Shown: positions 33,937 through 42,829 of the stretch, piece after piece
How the letters are laid out: each line of letters starts with the position of its first letter
Position numbering within the stretch: position 1 is the stretch's first letter
DNA from: CAZJAT01 sp964544145
Lineage (GTDB): Bacteria > Hydrothermota > 32-111
Direction: 5' to 3'
Length of the DNA stretch: 64,000 nt
NCBI GenBank assembly: GCA_964544145.1
Contig: CAZJAT010000007.1
Coordinates: 1-64,000, forward strand
The notes under the pieces: model-generated
The model's input: only the letters and a program-made list of their open reading frames with translations
Told to the model about the DNA's origin: nothing
Database searches by the model: none
Program-made: the position numbers and the translations under genes

Positions 33937-35219
33937 CAGAATTCCACCTTTATTCCAATGGAATGGGCTATGCCCAGTTCTCCCCAGAATTTCGCAGCAT
34001 AGTCGATTTCATATCCCATATAAGACAAGCCAAAGCCTGCTGATAAACCTGCTACAAGGTCCAGGGATGTTCCGCTGTACAGCATTTGTTTATCTGATGA
34101 TATGCCGCCTCTTATTACAAAGCCCAATTGGTCAACAAAAGTTTTTTCTTTTGTCTTATTTTCTTCAATAATATATTCTTTTTCTGAATTTGTTACATTC
34201 TCAATATTCTCGGTTTCTTCCTCTGTCTTCTCCAATTGCTCCAGATAATCGGCATATGATAAATAACCGGCATTATCTTCTTCTGTTTCTTTCTCCGTTT
34301 CATTATCAACTTCTTCAGTCACTTCTTCTGCAATTGTTTCATTAATTGCTTCCGTATTATCCTCGGATATTATTTCATCTGTTTCAGAAGACATCTCTTC
34401 AACAATTTTTTCAGACAATGTATCTGATGCCATTTCCTCAATTTCTTTGTCAATTACAAAACTTGCTGCTTCACTTTCAATATCATTATTTGACATATCT
34501 GCATCATTGTTCTGCATTTGAAGTATATTCAATTCAATTCCAATAGAATAAAAATAGTCAGAATCTAAGATCTTACCGGCATCGGCATACAGAGTAATAG
34601 GTTTAGTCTCATTTCCGAGCCTAATACCGCCTATAATCCTTGCAGGAAGTAATGTTATACCATTTTTATAAGCAGCTCCTATATTCCCTGCATAGAGCCC
34701 AAAATTCACAATATCATTGAGCTTATATATTATGCCTGCTGAAATGGCTCCTGCAAACTGATTATAATCAAGTATATTTTCCAACCCAATCAGCGCACTT
34801 GCCCCTATTTTTATCTTATCATCAATAGAATGTCCATATGATACATTGCCAAGCAGTACATTGCCGGAAAAATTGCCAATATAATTGTCAAGTGAATCCC
34901 TCTGTTCCATTTGTCCAGAATTAAAGTATTTAATGCCATATCTCATATCTTCGGTGTTAAATTCAAAATAACCAAGGTGTGAACTTGCTATATGGCTTGT
35001 ATATGAGATATAGAGATCATTTGAAGTGTTAAAACATACTGAAGCAGGATTGAATATATCGCGATGATTTCCATATGCTGCAGCAGATGACATGGATAAT
35101 GCGCTGCTTATAGGCGATACAGCAATATTGATATATGTGAAAGGCAGTTCTCCGGGATCATATTGGGCATTCAGGATAATTGAAGCAGCAATGGCAAGAG
35201 TGATTAATATTTTTTTCAT
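33936..35219 (-). CDS. PorV/PorQ-like outer membrane protein with a long acidic insertion
   Basis: 427 residues. A signal peptide (1-19) and N-terminal text PFTYINIAVSPISSALSMSSAAAYGNHRDIFNPASVCF correspond to the PorV/PorQ family (FadL-like barrels); the family is linked to T9SS cargo handling. The barrel strands continue to about residue 240 (GNVLLGNVSYGHSI, YAGNIGAAYKNG). From about 240 to 365 comes a Glu/Asp/Thr/Asn-rich, low-complexity, coiled-looking segment, after which barrel text resumes to a final Phe (VEF), as expected of an outer-membrane protein. The insertion suggests a large acidic loop or a domain in the periplasm or outside. AGGAG precedes the ATG. Confidence 0.8.
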   Translation of the reverse strand: MKKILITLAIAASIILNAQYDPGELPFTYINIAVSPISSALSMSSAAAYGNHRDIFNPASVCFNTSNDLYISYTSHIASSHLGYFEFNTEDMRYGIKYFNSGQMEQRDSLDNYIGNFSGNVLLGNVSYGHSIDDKIKIGASALIGLENILDYNQFAGAISAGIIYKLNDIVNFGLYAGNIGAAYKNGITLLPARIIGGIRLGNETKPITLYADAGKILDSDYFYSIGIELNILQMQNNDADMSNNDIESEAASFVIDKEIEEMASDTLSEKIVEEMSSETDEIISEDNTEAINETIAEEVTEEVDNETEKETEEDNAGYLSYADYLEQLEKTEEETENIENVTNSEKEYIIEENKTKEKTFVDQLGFVIRGGISSDKQMLYSGTSLDLVAGLSAGFGLSYMGYEIDYAAKFWGELGIAHSIGIKVEF

Positions 35220-35220
35220 C

Positions 35221-36219
35221 CTAACTCCTGTTAAGATATTCTAAAACTGTGTTTATGTATTCCGTATTTCCTATATACAATGGCTCCCTCTGATGAATCA
35301 TTTCAGGCTGAATATCCAGTATGTTCTTTTCACCATTTATTGCAGAACCGCCAGCCTGCTCTATGACCATAGCCAGAGGATTGGCTTCATACATTAGGCG
35401 TAGTTTTCCTCTTGGTTTTTCCTTTATTTTATAGTCAAGCGGATACATGAAAATACCGCCATATAACAGATTCCTATGAAAATCCGCAACAAGTGATCCT
35501 ATGTATCTGAGACTGAATGGTTTTTCTGATTCATTGAGAAAATAATTACACATATTCTGTGTCTCTTTATCCCAATATCTAAAATTACCCTCATTGACTG
35601 ATATTATTTTTTTACTCTTCTCCGGTAATTTCATATTTTTGTGCGACAGAATAAATTCGCCAATAGTCGGATCAAGAGTGAATCCGTGTACACCTTCACC
35701 GGTTGTGAACACAAGCATTGTTGATGAACCATACAGAATATAACCTGCGGCAACCTGTTCCCTTCCTTTTCTGAGAAAATCCATTTCTGTTATTTCTCCA
35801 TCTTTTCTCAATTTGTAAATGGAAAAGATTGTGCCTATTGAAACATTAACATCAATATTTGATGAGCCGTCAAGGGGATCAAATAATACACAGTATTTTG
35901 CTTCTGTGTGATCTTCAAAATAAACCGGTTCTGCCATCTCCTCTGAAGCTATTCCGCCTACTGTCTGATTGCGTGACAGAATACTGACCATTATGTCATT
36001 GGAGAAATCATCAAGCTTCTGTACCTGTTCACCCTGCACATTCTCATGCCCGGATAATCCCAATATCTCCACAAGTCCTGCTTTATTTACTTCTCTGGAA
36101 ATGATTTTGCTTCCCAGAACAATGTCGCTCAGTAATAATGTGAAATCCCCCTTTGCATATGGGAATTTCTTCTGTTCATTTAATATATAATGTTGAAGCT
36201 GAACTGAATTTTTATTCAT
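35221..36219 (-). CDS. fbp: Fructose-1,6-bisphosphatase, class I
   Basis: 332 residues, normal length. The active-site block LFDPLDGSSNIDVNVSIGTIF with DPLDG and the later GGIFMYPLDYK and QAGGSAINGEK match class I FBPase. It makes fructose 6-phosphate in gluconeogenesis, so sugars are probably made from smaller carbon compounds. It stands 1 base from the PorV-like gene and 12 bases from the HAD gene, with AAGGAGAG before the ATG. Confidence 0.96.
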   Translation of the reverse strand: MNKNSVQLQHYILNEQKKFPYAKGDFTLLLSDIVLGSKIISREVNKAGLVEILGLSGHENVQGEQVQKLDDFSNDIMVSILSRNQTVGGIASEEMAEPVYFEDHTEAKYCVLFDPLDGSSNIDVNVSIGTIFSIYKLRKDGEITEMDFLRKGREQVAAGYILYGSSTMLVFTTGEGVHGFTLDPTIGEFILSHKNMKLPEKSKKIISVNEGNFRYWDKETQNMCNYFLNESEKPFSLRYIGSLVADFHRNLLYGGIFMYPLDYKIKEKPRGKLRLMYEANPLAMVIEQAGGSAINGEKNILDIQPEMIHQREPLYIGNTEYINTVLEYLNRS

Positions 36220-36231
36220 ATTCTCTCCTTT

Positions 36232-36957
36232 TTATATTGATTTTATAAAAGCAAATATATCTTCCGTATTATGCGTTTCAAATGAAGGTTTTGCCCTGGA
36301 ATCATCATTGTTTTTGAATTCCTCTTTCCTGAAATGAACAGAATGCATACCTGTTTTACTGGCGCCCTCTATATCAGTACTGAGCAGATCTCCTATATGC
36401 AGAGCTTCATCGGGTTTAATATCAAAATAATTGAGTGTATGCATGAAGATTCTTACATCCGGTTTACTGACACCCATTTCATCAGAAAAAGCAAAAAATG
36501 AGAAATATTCTGCCACATTGAGTTTTTTAAGCAATAATCTGAGATAACGTCCCGGCGTATATCCGGCATCTGAAATAATGGCAAGCGAATAATGGGTATA
36601 TAGATTTTTCAGCAGATCTTCAATGCCTTCAATCAGACAATTATCCGATGTCAATAATGATGACTCCAAATATTTAACTATACGTAAAAAATCAGCTTTT
36701 CCCCTTTCTATGTTCATATATTCAAAAACCTTTGCAGTCATTGCATTGGAAGTGGGTGTATAATGTCTGTTATGCCACTCCTTCATAAAATACTTCCATG
36801 AATAATCCAATGCATTATATATGCTCTCTTCGCTGGGATTATGACCGTTTTCAGAAAGGATGTTCTGTATGTATTTCACTCGTTTTGCATTGAGCTCATC
36901 AGAATGATTTCCGGATACAATTGTATTCCATAAATCAAATGTTATCAATTTAATCAT
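36232..36957 (-). CDS. HAD-superfamily hydrolase (HAD-IA)
   Basis: 241 residues. Motif I is FDLWNTI, motif II is IISDAG, motif III lysine lies in SKPDVRIF, motif IV is HIGDLLSTDIEGA. In motif I the second aspartate of the usual DxDx(T/V) is replaced by tryptophan, as in FDLWGTL-type and dehalogenase-like members, so ordinary phosphatase acid-base catalysis may not apply. The substrate is unknown. It overlaps the unknown gene upstream by 4 bp. Confidence 0.88.
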   Translation of the reverse strand: MIKLITFDLWNTIVSGNHSDELNAKRVKYIQNILSENGHNPSEESIYNALDYSWKYFMKEWHNRHYTPTSNAMTAKVFEYMNIERGKADFLRIVKYLESSLLTSDNCLIEGIEDLLKNLYTHYSLAIISDAGYTPGRYLRLLLKKLNVAEYFSFFAFSDEMGVSKPDVRIFMHTLNYFDIKPDEALHIGDLLSTDIEGASKTGMHSVHFRKEEFKNNDDSRAKPSFETHNTEDIFAFIKSI

Positions 36958-37502
36958 AGAAGATTGAAATTTTTTCCGGTTAAATTATCTTTTTTAGTCA
37001 TTTCAATAACTTTTAATACAGTATTCTTAATATCATTTTCAATACTGTCTAAATTGCTGAGCTGCTCTTTGAGAGAATCATTCTCCGGGTCCCTCAGCAG
37101 AGCTGATTCCAATGATTTTCTCATCATATATGTGATCTTTGAATTTGTTCTCTCTAAAAAAGCCCTGTTGCGGACAGATAGAGCATGATAATATGGCGAT
37201 TCATTCTCCGATACTAATGTGAAAGCTAAAAAAGCATGATAAGGCGAATTTTTTATTAGAAAATAGAATGATATAAAATATGCAATCTCCGAATCATTTT
37301 CGCTCACCCTGTTGAGAAGACGTATAAGATTGATATATTTTTCTTCATCCATAACAGAATACATATAAGCCATAAGACGGATGAGCACTTTTCTGTCAGT
37401 AATTTCATCCTTGACTATTGCATCATATATATAATTAATAACCTCAGTGTCATTTTTCCATAATGCATTCAGTAAAAATGCATAATTTATGCCTTTATCC
37501 AT
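36954..37502 (-). CDS. Helical-repeat protein of unknown function
   Basis: 182 residues from the ATG at 37502. A longer frame from TTG at 37538 exists, but that TTG belongs to the -35 element of a near-consensus promoter whose -10 ends seven bases before the ATG, so the shorter start is preferred. The protein is all helical and soluble, with segments such as NYAFLLNALWKND and EESPYYHALSVRNRAFL that look like loose TPR/HEAT-type repeats. I do not recognise the family. It lies upstream of and overlaps (4 bp) the HAD hydrolase gene, so the two could work together. Confidence 0.6.
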   Translation of the reverse strand: MDKGINYAFLLNALWKNDTEVINYIYDAIVKDEITDRKVLIRLMAYMYSVMDEEKYINLIRLLNRVSENDSEIAYFISFYFLIKNSPYHAFLAFTLVSENESPYYHALSVRNRAFLERTNSKITYMMRKSLESALLRDPENDSLKEQLSNLDSIENDIKNTVLKVIEMTKKDNLTGKNFNLL

Positions 37503-37509
37503 AATAATT

Positions 37510-37538
37510 AATATATATTTTATATATATGAATGTCAA
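37510..37538 (-). promoter_or_regulatory. Promoter TTGACA-N17-TATATT, leaderless geometry, internal to the long run
   Basis: On the minus strand a perfect TTGACA (37538-37533), a 17-nt spacer and TATATT (37515-37510) are followed by 7 nt and the ATG at 37502. It sits in the 43-bp gap after the recombinase gene and would restart transcription for the genes from 37502 downward. Confidence 0.75.
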
Positions 37539-37545
37539 TAGACAA

Positions 37546-38448
37546 TTACCTGTGTTCTTCCCTTTCCTTGGCTTTACTATACACTTCTTTCAATTTGCTT
37601 ATTGATGTATGTGTATAAATCTGCGTTGTTGCTATGGATGAATGACCAAGCAATTCCTGTACAACTCTAATATCTGCTCCATGATCAACCATATACGTGG
37701 CAAATGAATGTCTTATTGAATGTGGAGTCATATGTGCACTTACAGCAGCCCTATTGACAATTTTACCTATAATGCTGCGTAAATCCCTATTGGAAAGACG
37801 TTTGCCCCTAACAGATAACAGCAGGGCATTATCATCCAATATGCGGATTTTCTCCCTCTCAGCCATATATCTCTTAAAACATTCCAGGGATATACTGTTA
37901 AATGGTATGATTCTCTGCTTATTTCCCTTACCTTTTCTTACTGTAATAATCATCTTCAATATATCCATATCCCTGAGATCTGCACTGATAAGTTCATTTG
38001 ATCTCATTCCTGTTGCATATAGCATTTCAAATATAAATCTGTCTCTTATATTTATATACCCCTTATCCGGAAATGTTGCAATTATATGTTCCATTATATT
38101 ATCACTGATGAATGATGGCAGTTTTCTCTCAAATGTCGGTGTTTTTATTAGTATCATCGGATTAAACACAATGATTTCTTCCTTCATCAGGTATTTGAAA
38201 AATGATTTCAATGTGCCAACCTTCCTTGCAATACTTCTTCGTTTGATATTTTCATCCGAAAGATATGCTATAAAACTGCTTATATGGTATTTTTTAATTA
38301 CCATTATATCATCTATTCCCATATTGATTAGGTATTGATTAAATTGCATAAGGTCTGTTCTGTAAGCTTTTACTGTCTGAGCGGAATAGGAGAGATTATA
38401 GTCAATATATGTAATAAAATTTTCAATTGCATTCTTTACTGTTTTCAA
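37546..38448 (-). CDS. Tyrosine recombinase XerC/XerD family
   Basis: 300 residues, the size of Xer recombinases. The catalytic residues are visible: Arg in ATGMRSNEL, Lys region KGNKQR, His-x-x-Arg in HSIRHSFATYM, His in LLGHSS and the tyrosine in TTQIYTH. The N-terminal SAM-like domain is also present (NLSYSAQTVKAYRTDLMQF). It probably resolves chromosome dimers at dif; XerC and XerD cannot be told apart here and no second copy is in the window. The start is TTG in a 4-base TTGA overlap with the upstream gene. Confidence 0.92.
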   Translation of the reverse strand: MKTVKNAIENFITYIDYNLSYSAQTVKAYRTDLMQFNQYLINMGIDDIMVIKKYHISSFIAYLSDENIKRRSIARKVGTLKSFFKYLMKEEIIVFNPMILIKTPTFERKLPSFISDNIMEHIIATFPDKGYINIRDRFIFEMLYATGMRSNELISADLRDMDILKMIITVRKGKGNKQRIIPFNSISLECFKRYMAEREKIRILDDNALLLSVRGKRLSNRDLRSIIGKIVNRAAVSAHMTPHSIRHSFATYMVDHGADIRVVQELLGHSSIATTQIYTHTSISKLKEVYSKAKEREEHR

Positions 38449-39341
38449 AATTCTTCTGATTTTTCAATCATATCCTGAGATATCTTAATCTTATACTGTT
38501 TAATTATCTTTGAAGAATATTTAAAGGAAAGACCGCCTGCAGGCTTCATTCCAATGTCACTGCATTTTTCTCCATTCTTCAGTCTCAATGCAAGATTGCC
38601 CGCCTCATATCCCGCATTATATACATCAAACACGAATGTACCCATTATACCCTGCTTTTCATAATGCTCACCTATCGTAATAAGCGGGATTGCTTCCTTT
38701 TTGGATTCATTCAGTAATACATTGAAATTGTCTCTATTGAGAAAAAACTGATCCTCAAAGAAAAGAATTAATTCACAACCGGATGCTTTTAACAGCTTGA
38801 TTGACATTTTAATATCATCCTTGCTGTTAATATTACCTAATTCCATCTGCAGACCTATGCTGTCAGCTGCTGTTTTCATGTTTTTTGCTTTGTCAATGGA
38901 ATGCTCCATATTGAATATCAGACCTGCTTTTCGAATTTCTGAAAATGTTTTTTTTATGTAAAAAGCCAGGGAATCAGCTCCACCGCCTGCTGTTACACCG
39001 CATAAATTACTTTTTTTCATTATATCTGGTGAGATATTATTCGAGAGTCCCAATATCAGGGGTATATTATTAACATAAGGTGCAATGCTGTTAATTGCCT
39101 CATCACCGATCAACAAAACTGCCAGGGGTTTTTCCACTGTAATCTTTCCAACTACAGATGTTATTACTTCAATATCATTCATATCAAATACGAGAAAATC
39201 CATACGGGCCCTGTTCTTGAAATATTCTGCAAAATCACCGTATTTCTCATTATTTCCTGAATATACAATAAATACAGTCTGTGACATGATAATAAAAGGA
39301 ATAATTATTGATATTATTGAAATAACAAATTTCCTATTCAT
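38445..39341 (-). CDS. ABC transporter substrate-binding protein, TrpX/ABC_sub_bind type
   Basis: 298 residues. A signal or anchor helix (about residues 4-22) is followed by a two-lobe binding fold with text typical of ABC_sub_bind: AVLLIGDEAINSI, NIPLILGLSNN, SLAFYIKKTF, AGLIFNMEHSIDKAKNM, PLITIGEHYEKQG. Binding proteins of this family take up amino acids such as tryptophan, or sugars; the ligand is not readable. No permease or ATPase gene is nearby, so it may have a sensing or orphan role. Confidence 0.8.
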   Translation of the reverse strand: MNRKFVISIISIIIPFIIMSQTVFIVYSGNNEKYGDFAEYFKNRARMDFLVFDMNDIEVITSVVGKITVEKPLAVLLIGDEAINSIAPYVNNIPLILGLSNNISPDIMKKSNLCGVTAGGGADSLAFYIKKTFSEIRKAGLIFNMEHSIDKAKNMKTAADSIGLQMELGNINSKDDIKMSIKLLKASGCELILFFEDQFFLNRDNFNVLLNESKKEAIPLITIGEHYEKQGIMGTFVFDVYNAGYEAGNLALRLKNGEKCSDIGMKPAGGLSFKYSSKIIKQYKIKISQDMIEKSEEF

Positions 39342-40594
39342 TTCTTTAAACCCCGATATGCAATGTCTTTTCTGAAAAAAGATTTATCTATTTTTATTGA
39401 TTTAATATTAGTATAAACCCTGTTAATGGCTTTATCAAGTGTTTTATCCTTTGAAGTGATTGCAAGGATACGGCCGCCATCAGAAATAATAGTACCTGCT
39501 TTCCTGCTGCCAGCATGAAATATGTATGATTGGTCATCAATGTAGCCGATATTTATTTGCATGCCTTTTTCATATTTATCCGGATATCCAGAAGCAGCTA
39601 TAACAACTGTAACTGCATATTTATTTTCAAATCTGCATTCATTTATTGTCAAATTATGGTGTGCTACTTGATTCATTATATCATATAAACTTGATTCCAT
39701 AATAAAAAGTAATGATTGTGTTTCAGGGTCTCCGAATCTCGCATTAAATTCAATAACTGATATATTGTCTCCTTGCTTTATAAGCCCAGCATAGAGTAAA
39801 CCTCTAAATGGATTCCCATCATCCCGCATACCCTTTAATACAGGATGTACAATATTATTCATTATATTTGATATATCTTTACTGCTTAATTTATTATAAG
39901 GAGCGAATGATCCCATTCCTCCGGTATTGCCTCCAAGATCATTATCCAGTGCACATTTATAATCTTGTGCAGGCAGCATGGGAACAGCATTTTTCCCATC
40001 AGTGAAAATGAATAATGATATTTCTTCTCCTATCAGGAAATCTTCAATGATTATCTTCTCAGCCGCATCCCCGAATCGATTCAATGTAAACAAATCTTCC
40101 CTCACCAGAATCAGATCATTTTCACATTTAATGATAAAAGCGCCTTTCCCGGCCGCAAGACCTGAAACTTTTATCACATAAGGGAACACTCTGTATTTTG
40201 TTTCTGCATCAAATTGTTCTCTGCTCTCAGTGATTACTGCCTTTGCTGTATTTACATTGTATCGCTCCATTAAATCCTTTGCATAGGATTTATCCGTCTC
40301 AATTCTTGCTGCAGCACGGCCTGGGCCGAATACCCTGATGCCATTATCTTCAAGTATATCTGCAAAACCATCTGCCAAATACTGTTCAGGGCCTATAACA
40401 ACAAGGTCAATATGCTCTTTTCTGCAAAAATCTGCAATAGCATGCACACTGTTTTCATGTATATCTGCCTGTCTGCTTTCTGTTAATATTCCCGGATTAC
40501 CCGGATAAACAAACACATCAATACCTTCGTGTTTCAATTTATATGCAATTGCATGTTCGCGTCCGCCTTTACCGAGTATCAGTACTTTACTCAT
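39338..40594 (-). CDS. purD: Phosphoribosylamine-glycine ligase
   Basis: 418 residues, standard length. GKGGREHAIAYKL at the start, GPEQYLADGFAD, the ATP-grasp block VIKVSGLAAGKGAFI and the terminal SSLYDIM, NARFGDPETQSLL are all present. It catalyses the second step of purine synthesis. purM (46291-47307), which acts later in the same pathway, lies about 6 kb upstream in the same run. It overlaps amrA by 8 bp. GGAAG precedes the ATG. Confidence 0.96.
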   Translation of the reverse strand: MSKVLILGKGGREHAIAYKLKHEGIDVFVYPGNPGILTESRQADIHENSVHAIADFCRKEHIDLVVIGPEQYLADGFADILEDNGIRVFGPGRAAARIETDKSYAKDLMERYNVNTAKAVITESREQFDAETKYRVFPYVIKVSGLAAGKGAFIIKCENDLILVREDLFTLNRFGDAAEKIIIEDFLIGEEISLFIFTDGKNAVPMLPAQDYKCALDNDLGGNTGGMGSFAPYNKLSSKDISNIMNNIVHPVLKGMRDDGNPFRGLLYAGLIKQGDNISVIEFNARFGDPETQSLLFIMESSLYDIMNQVAHHNLTINECRFENKYAVTVVIAASGYPDKYEKGMQINIGYIDDQSYIFHAGSRKAGTIISDGGRILAITSKDKTLDKAINRVYTNIKSIKIDKSFFRKDIAYRGLKK

Positions 40595-41138
40595 AATAAT
40601 CTTCCTTTATAATGTCAGCTGAAAAGATAAATATTTCTGTTTCATCATCATTGTAACATTGCTTATTCATACCGGCTTTCATACATACAGACATGAGAAA
40701 TTCTTTCCTGTTATAGCCCCATTCATCTGCTACCTGGGGAAGCAGTAAGCCTGAATGATAACCTCTCTTTACAAATAATCCGTGCACACCCACCTGTATC
40801 TCTTCTATGTTATTTATAGATTTCAATGGCGACATTACGGAAATTTCAATATCAATGAGCTTAAATTCATTGGTATTCAAAGCCGGAAATCTTGGATCAT
40901 TAAAAGCAGCCTCAGCAGCCATTTCATATACAGCAATATAGAGAGGTTTGTATCCCTGAATATATCCTATACAGCCTCTGAGATTTCCATCAATTTTCAA
41001 TGTTACAAATACTCCCAGTTTTTCATTGAGAATTTCCTCAGCTGGTTTTCTAGGCATATATTCATAATCTTCAAGTCTTGATTTAATACTCTCTCTGGCA
41101 ATTTCAATAAGGAATTCTTTATTCTTTCTGTTAAACAT
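40587..41138 (-). CDS. amrA: AMMECR1-domain protein, AmmeMemoRadiSam system protein A
   Basis: 183 residues with the AMMECR1 hallmark LRGCIGYIQGYKPLYIAV and later AAFNDPRFPALNTNEFKLIDIEISVMSP. The AmmeMemoRadiSam group pairs this with a Memo-family protein and a radical SAM enzyme; all three are encoded in the window. The biochemical role is unknown. It overlaps amrB by 8 bp and purD by 8 bp. Confidence 0.92.
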   Translation of the reverse strand: MFNRKNKEFLIEIARESIKSRLEDYEYMPRKPAEEILNEKLGVFVTLKIDGNLRGCIGYIQGYKPLYIAVYEMAAEAAFNDPRFPALNTNEFKLIDIEISVMSPLKSINNIEEIQVGVHGLFVKRGYHSGLLLPQVADEWGYNRKEFLMSVCMKAGMNKQCYNDDETEIFIFSADIIKEDYYE

Positions 41139-41943
41139 TCTTCACCCCTGCAAATGCCGCATATCCCACTGAATATCCGTCATATTCACCGCTTATTTGA
41201 GAACTGTTTGATTTATTCAGCAATACATTGCTGATATTGAAATGCTGATTTATTCTCAATACTGTTGATATACATCCTGTACCGCAGCAGGAACTTGTCT
41301 TCACGGCAAAATCATTGAATGATGCATAATCATCATTAAGTATGTGCTTAATTGTAATATTATCCTTCTCAATAGCATCATTATAATCATATCCATGATA
41401 CATATCGGAAGAAGCAATTATAAGAGTCCTGTTGTCCATCTTTTCAATAAGCTTTTCTGCGAGAGAATTAACTGATGCAAGACTCTGATCTCCCATTATT
41501 ATAGGTACAATCTTCATTTTGCTCCCGCACACATACTGTATAAAAGGTATCTGTACTTCAATGGAATGTTCTTCCATATGCAGACTTTCATCATACATAA
41601 TTATCCCATCTATAAGGCTGTCAGAGAATTCTCTGTCAATATCAATATTGCCTAAGGGTGTTTTCCATTGTTCGGATTCTGAAAGAATCATATGCTCAGC
41701 ATGGAAATAATGAGACGGGCCTATAATAATAATCCTGTCATAATTGTGATAATTGAGAGATTTGTAGAAATATGATGCAGAATACCCTGAATATATTATC
41801 CCCGCATGGGGGACAATCCCTGTAGCTATAGAATCATTATTGATTACAGAAGTTTTTCTAAAAATGGATTCCAGCAAATCGGTTAATTCTTTCCTTTTCT
41901 GAGGATAAAACCGCCCCGCCTGATATGAGTCACGTATCTTCAT
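41131..41943 (-). CDS. amrB: Memo family protein, AmmeMemoRadiSam system protein B
   Basis: 270 residues. The Memo metal-site blocks are GIVPHAGIIYSGYSA, EEHSIEVQIPFIQY and SSDMYHGY, and the conserved cysteines in SCCGTGCIS are present. Memo proteins bind metal at a site resembling extradiol dioxygenases. With amrA it forms one translational unit; the radical SAM partner lies separately at 6329. It stands 8 bases from dapA. Confidence 0.92.
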   Translation of the reverse strand: MKIRDSYQAGRFYPQKRKELTDLLESIFRKTSVINNDSIATGIVPHAGIIYSGYSASYFYKSLNYHNYDRIIIIGPSHYFHAEHMILSESEQWKTPLGNIDIDREFSDSLIDGIIMYDESLHMEEHSIEVQIPFIQYVCGSKMKIVPIIMGDQSLASVNSLAEKLIEKMDNRTLIIASSDMYHGYDYNDAIEKDNITIKHILNDDYASFNDFAVKTSSCCGTGCISTVLRINQHFNISNVLLNKSNSSQISGEYDGYSVGYAAFAGVKNV

Positions 41944-41951
41944 TGAACACC

Positions 41952-42821
41952 CTATTGAATATACGGTGTTATTGAATGTTCCACCATTTTTCTGTGCTGC
42001 ACACTTAATTCAGCCAAAGGCATCCTTAATATTCCAGAATCCAGTTTCATTTTTTTCATTGCATATTTAAGCGGAATTGGATTTGTTTCCAAAAAAAGTG
42101 CCCTTGACAGCGGGTATAGCATTCTGTGCATATTTGCAGCCTCTTCATTTTCATGAGAATAAAACAATTCAAATAGTGACTGCATCTCTTTCGGGGCAAC
42201 ATTGGATATAGTGGAAATTACCCCGCTAGCTCCGGCACTCATGAGCGGAAGCGTGATACTGTCTTCACCTGACATGATAGTAAAACCTTTTTTTGCTTTT
42301 ATCCTGATTTCCGTTGTCTGATTGATTGAACCGCTTGCCTCTTTAATGCCTATAATATTCTTTATTCTGGATAATTCAGCAACTGTGTCAGGATGTATGG
42401 ATACACCTGTTCTTGATGGCACATTATATATAATAATATTCATCTGAGTTTCTTTGGCAACCATTTTGAAGTGTTTAAGCAATCCTGACTGAGAAGGCTT
42501 ATTATAATATGGAGTTATAACCAGCGCAAAATCAGCGCCTATCTTTTTTGCCTGAGCTGTTCTTCTTATTGTTGTTTCCGTATTATTTGTTCCTGTTCCG
42601 GCTACTGCATATGCCTTACCCTTTGATTTTACAGCTATTGTGATTACTTTGTATAATTCATCCTCAGTCAAGGCAGGAGCTTCTCCTGTTGTTCCGCATG
42701 TTAAGATTCCTGATACACCGGCATCAAGCTGTCTCTTGATCTGTTTTTTGTATAGCGAATAATCTATATTCCTATTTCTTTTAAATGGTGTTATCAAAGC
42801 CGTACAGCATCCATTAAGCAT
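41952..42821 (-). CDS. dapA: 4-Hydroxy-tetrahydrodipicolinate synthase
   Basis: 289 residues, the usual length. Key residues: Tyr in IIIYNVPSRTGV, the Schiff-base Lys in GIKEASGSINQT, and the early TCGTTGEAP. It condenses pyruvate with aspartate semialdehyde in lysine and diaminopimelate synthesis for peptidoglycan. It is the only lysine-pathway gene seen here. GGAGGC precedes its start. Confidence 0.95.
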   Translation of the reverse strand: MLNGCCTALITPFKRNRNIDYSLYKKQIKRQLDAGVSGILTCGTTGEAPALTEDELYKVITIAVKSKGKAYAVAGTGTNNTETTIRRTAQAKKIGADFALVITPYYNKPSQSGLLKHFKMVAKETQMNIIIYNVPSRTGVSIHPDTVAELSRIKNIIGIKEASGSINQTTEIRIKAKKGFTIMSGEDSITLPLMSAGASGVISTISNVAPKEMQSLFELFYSHENEEAANMHRMLYPLSRALFLETNPIPLKYAMKKMKLDSGILRMPLAELSVQHRKMVEHSITPYIQ

Positions 42822-42829
42822 AGAGCCTC

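Noticed and set aside
37503..37538. Longer N-terminus of the unknown protein starting at TTG 37538
   Set aside because: The TTG is part of a perfect -35 TTGACA and the -10 lies just before the ATG at 37502, so this DNA is promoter.
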